DNA of 64,000 bases from Woeseia sp. (GTDB taxonomy: Bacteria > Pseudomonadota > Gammaproteobacteria > Steroidobacterales > Woeseiaceae), in NCBI GenBank assembly GCA_021773015.1, contig JAJFKW010000001.1, positions 2,215,305-2,279,304 of the forward strand. Direction: 5' to 3'. The translations under genes and the position numbers were made by a program. The notes beneath the pieces were generated by a model, which worked only from the letters and a program-made list of their open reading frames with translations, did no database searches and was not told the origin of the DNA. How positions within the stretch are numbered: the stretch's first letter is position 1; each line of letters begins with the position of its first letter. Shown here one piece after another: positions 63,626 through 64,000 of the stretch.

Positions 63626-64000
63626 TTACTGTGAGTCGGTCACCAATTCTAGGCTTATTTTCTTATCCTGAAGATCAGCGAGAATCAGGCCGATATGCAC
63701 CGCTCGATTGAGAAGATTGTTGTTGTCTTCCTCAAAACCCAAGTGATGCAAGCCAACAACCTGTCGCTGCTGCCTATCAATTACCGGTGCACCCGAGCTT
63801 CCGGTTTCGGTGTCACAAAGATGTTCGAAATCGGAAGCCGGGTTCTTCCGACCGACCACATTAGGCCTTCCAACCTCGCAATCGATAACCGACACGTGCT
63901 TAATTTTCCCGCCAGGATGCTGAATGATCATGAGGTCCTGAGTGGCGGTAACGGCCACCGCACGAAAGTTGAGTGCCGGCCGATCTATCGGCGCTACCAT
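63626..64000 (-). CDS. trypsin-like serine protease, C-terminal part (cut by window edge)
   Basis: 124 codons read to the edge; the Met at the edge is probably internal because the catalytic His and Asp of a trypsin-like domain are absent. What remains has DLMIIQHPGGKIKHVSV, a Cys pair (IDCEVGRP and HLCDTETG) and the nucleophile motif TGSSGAPVID with the catalytic Ser in place of GDSGGP, followed by VVGLHHLG. This is the V8/S1B style of trypsin-like protease. The gene ends 20 bp before the secreted amidohydrolase starts, so the two are probably one transcription unit. Confidence 0.8.
   Translation of the reverse strand: MVAPIDRPALNFRAVAVTATQDLMIIQHPGGKIKHVSVIDCEVGRPNVVGRKNPASDFEHLCDTETGSSGAPVIDRQQRQVVGLHHLGFEEDNNNLLNRAVHIGLILADLQDKKISLELVTDSQ

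Overview
The window looks like a piece of an aerobic, Gram-negative, probably gammaproteobacterial chromosome of roughly 50-55 % GC (my estimate). Evidence for this is three large TonB-dependent receptors, an alpha-2-macroglobulin/PBP1C pair, an RND efflux operon, a Spy/CpxP-like protein and a FecI/FecR/receptor module. The gene set (periplasmic sulfatase, many alpha/beta hydrolases, ECF factors, VCBS-repeat lipoprotein) suits an environmental heterotroph that scavenges organic molecules, but no marker fixes the lineage. I see no rRNA, tRNA, CRISPR array, insertion sequence or prophage.

Region 1 (1-17.2 kb) reads as one catabolic locus. A LacI-type regulator heads an operon with an alpha/beta hydrolase, a MetE-like zinc protein and an HpcH/HpaI aldolase; an SDR dehydrogenase is divergent. 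A second divergent pair follows: SnoaL-like protein plus COG3618 amidohydrolase on minus, bicupin plus HisD-family (HpsN-like) dehydrogenase on plus. Then come a lipoprotein esterase and a Tat-exported sulfatase, a TonB-dependent receptor with its own terminator, and a LysR-controlled VOC protein plus flavin reductase. A 15-bp motif with a TTCGAA core lies in the promoters of the SnoaL, bicupin and receptor genes, in the same orientation relative to each gene. A fourth, weaker copy sits behind the receptor site at exactly the spacing of the first pair (89 bp). The LacI protein is the obvious candidate to bind it. The substrate is not identifiable from sequence.

Region 2 (18.2-42.1 kb) is mainly envelope and signalling: a BaeSR-like two-component pair, a VCBS/UnbV lipoprotein divergent from an ECF sigma factor coupled to a Ser/Thr kinase with a TPR-like tail, a Spy-like protein, an NHL-type membrane protein, alpha-2-macroglobulin with penicillin-binding protein 1C, a sodium:solute symporter and an RND pump with its adaptor.

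Region 3 (42.1-54.1 kb) holds a second TonB receptor with a strong terminator, a secreted amidohydrolase, and a minus-strand operon of ECF sigma factor, zinc-finger anti-sigma factor, Pro/Gly-rich exported protein and TPR/beta-barrel protein, facing a DUF4382 lipoprotein. Behind that lies a decayed cupin gene (51457-51964) with a lost start, five amber stops and a frameshift, then four small proteins of unknown function.

Region 4 (54.2-64 kb) is a single-strand array: FecI-type sigma factor, FecR-type anti-sigma factor and a TonB receptor with an STN signalling domain, followed by a zinc alcohol dehydrogenase and two alpha/beta hydrolases. This suggests surface signalling for an ester or alcohol substrate rather than iron. 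A secreted TIM-barrel amidohydrolase and the C-terminal part of a trypsin-like protease lie upstream and run to the window edge.
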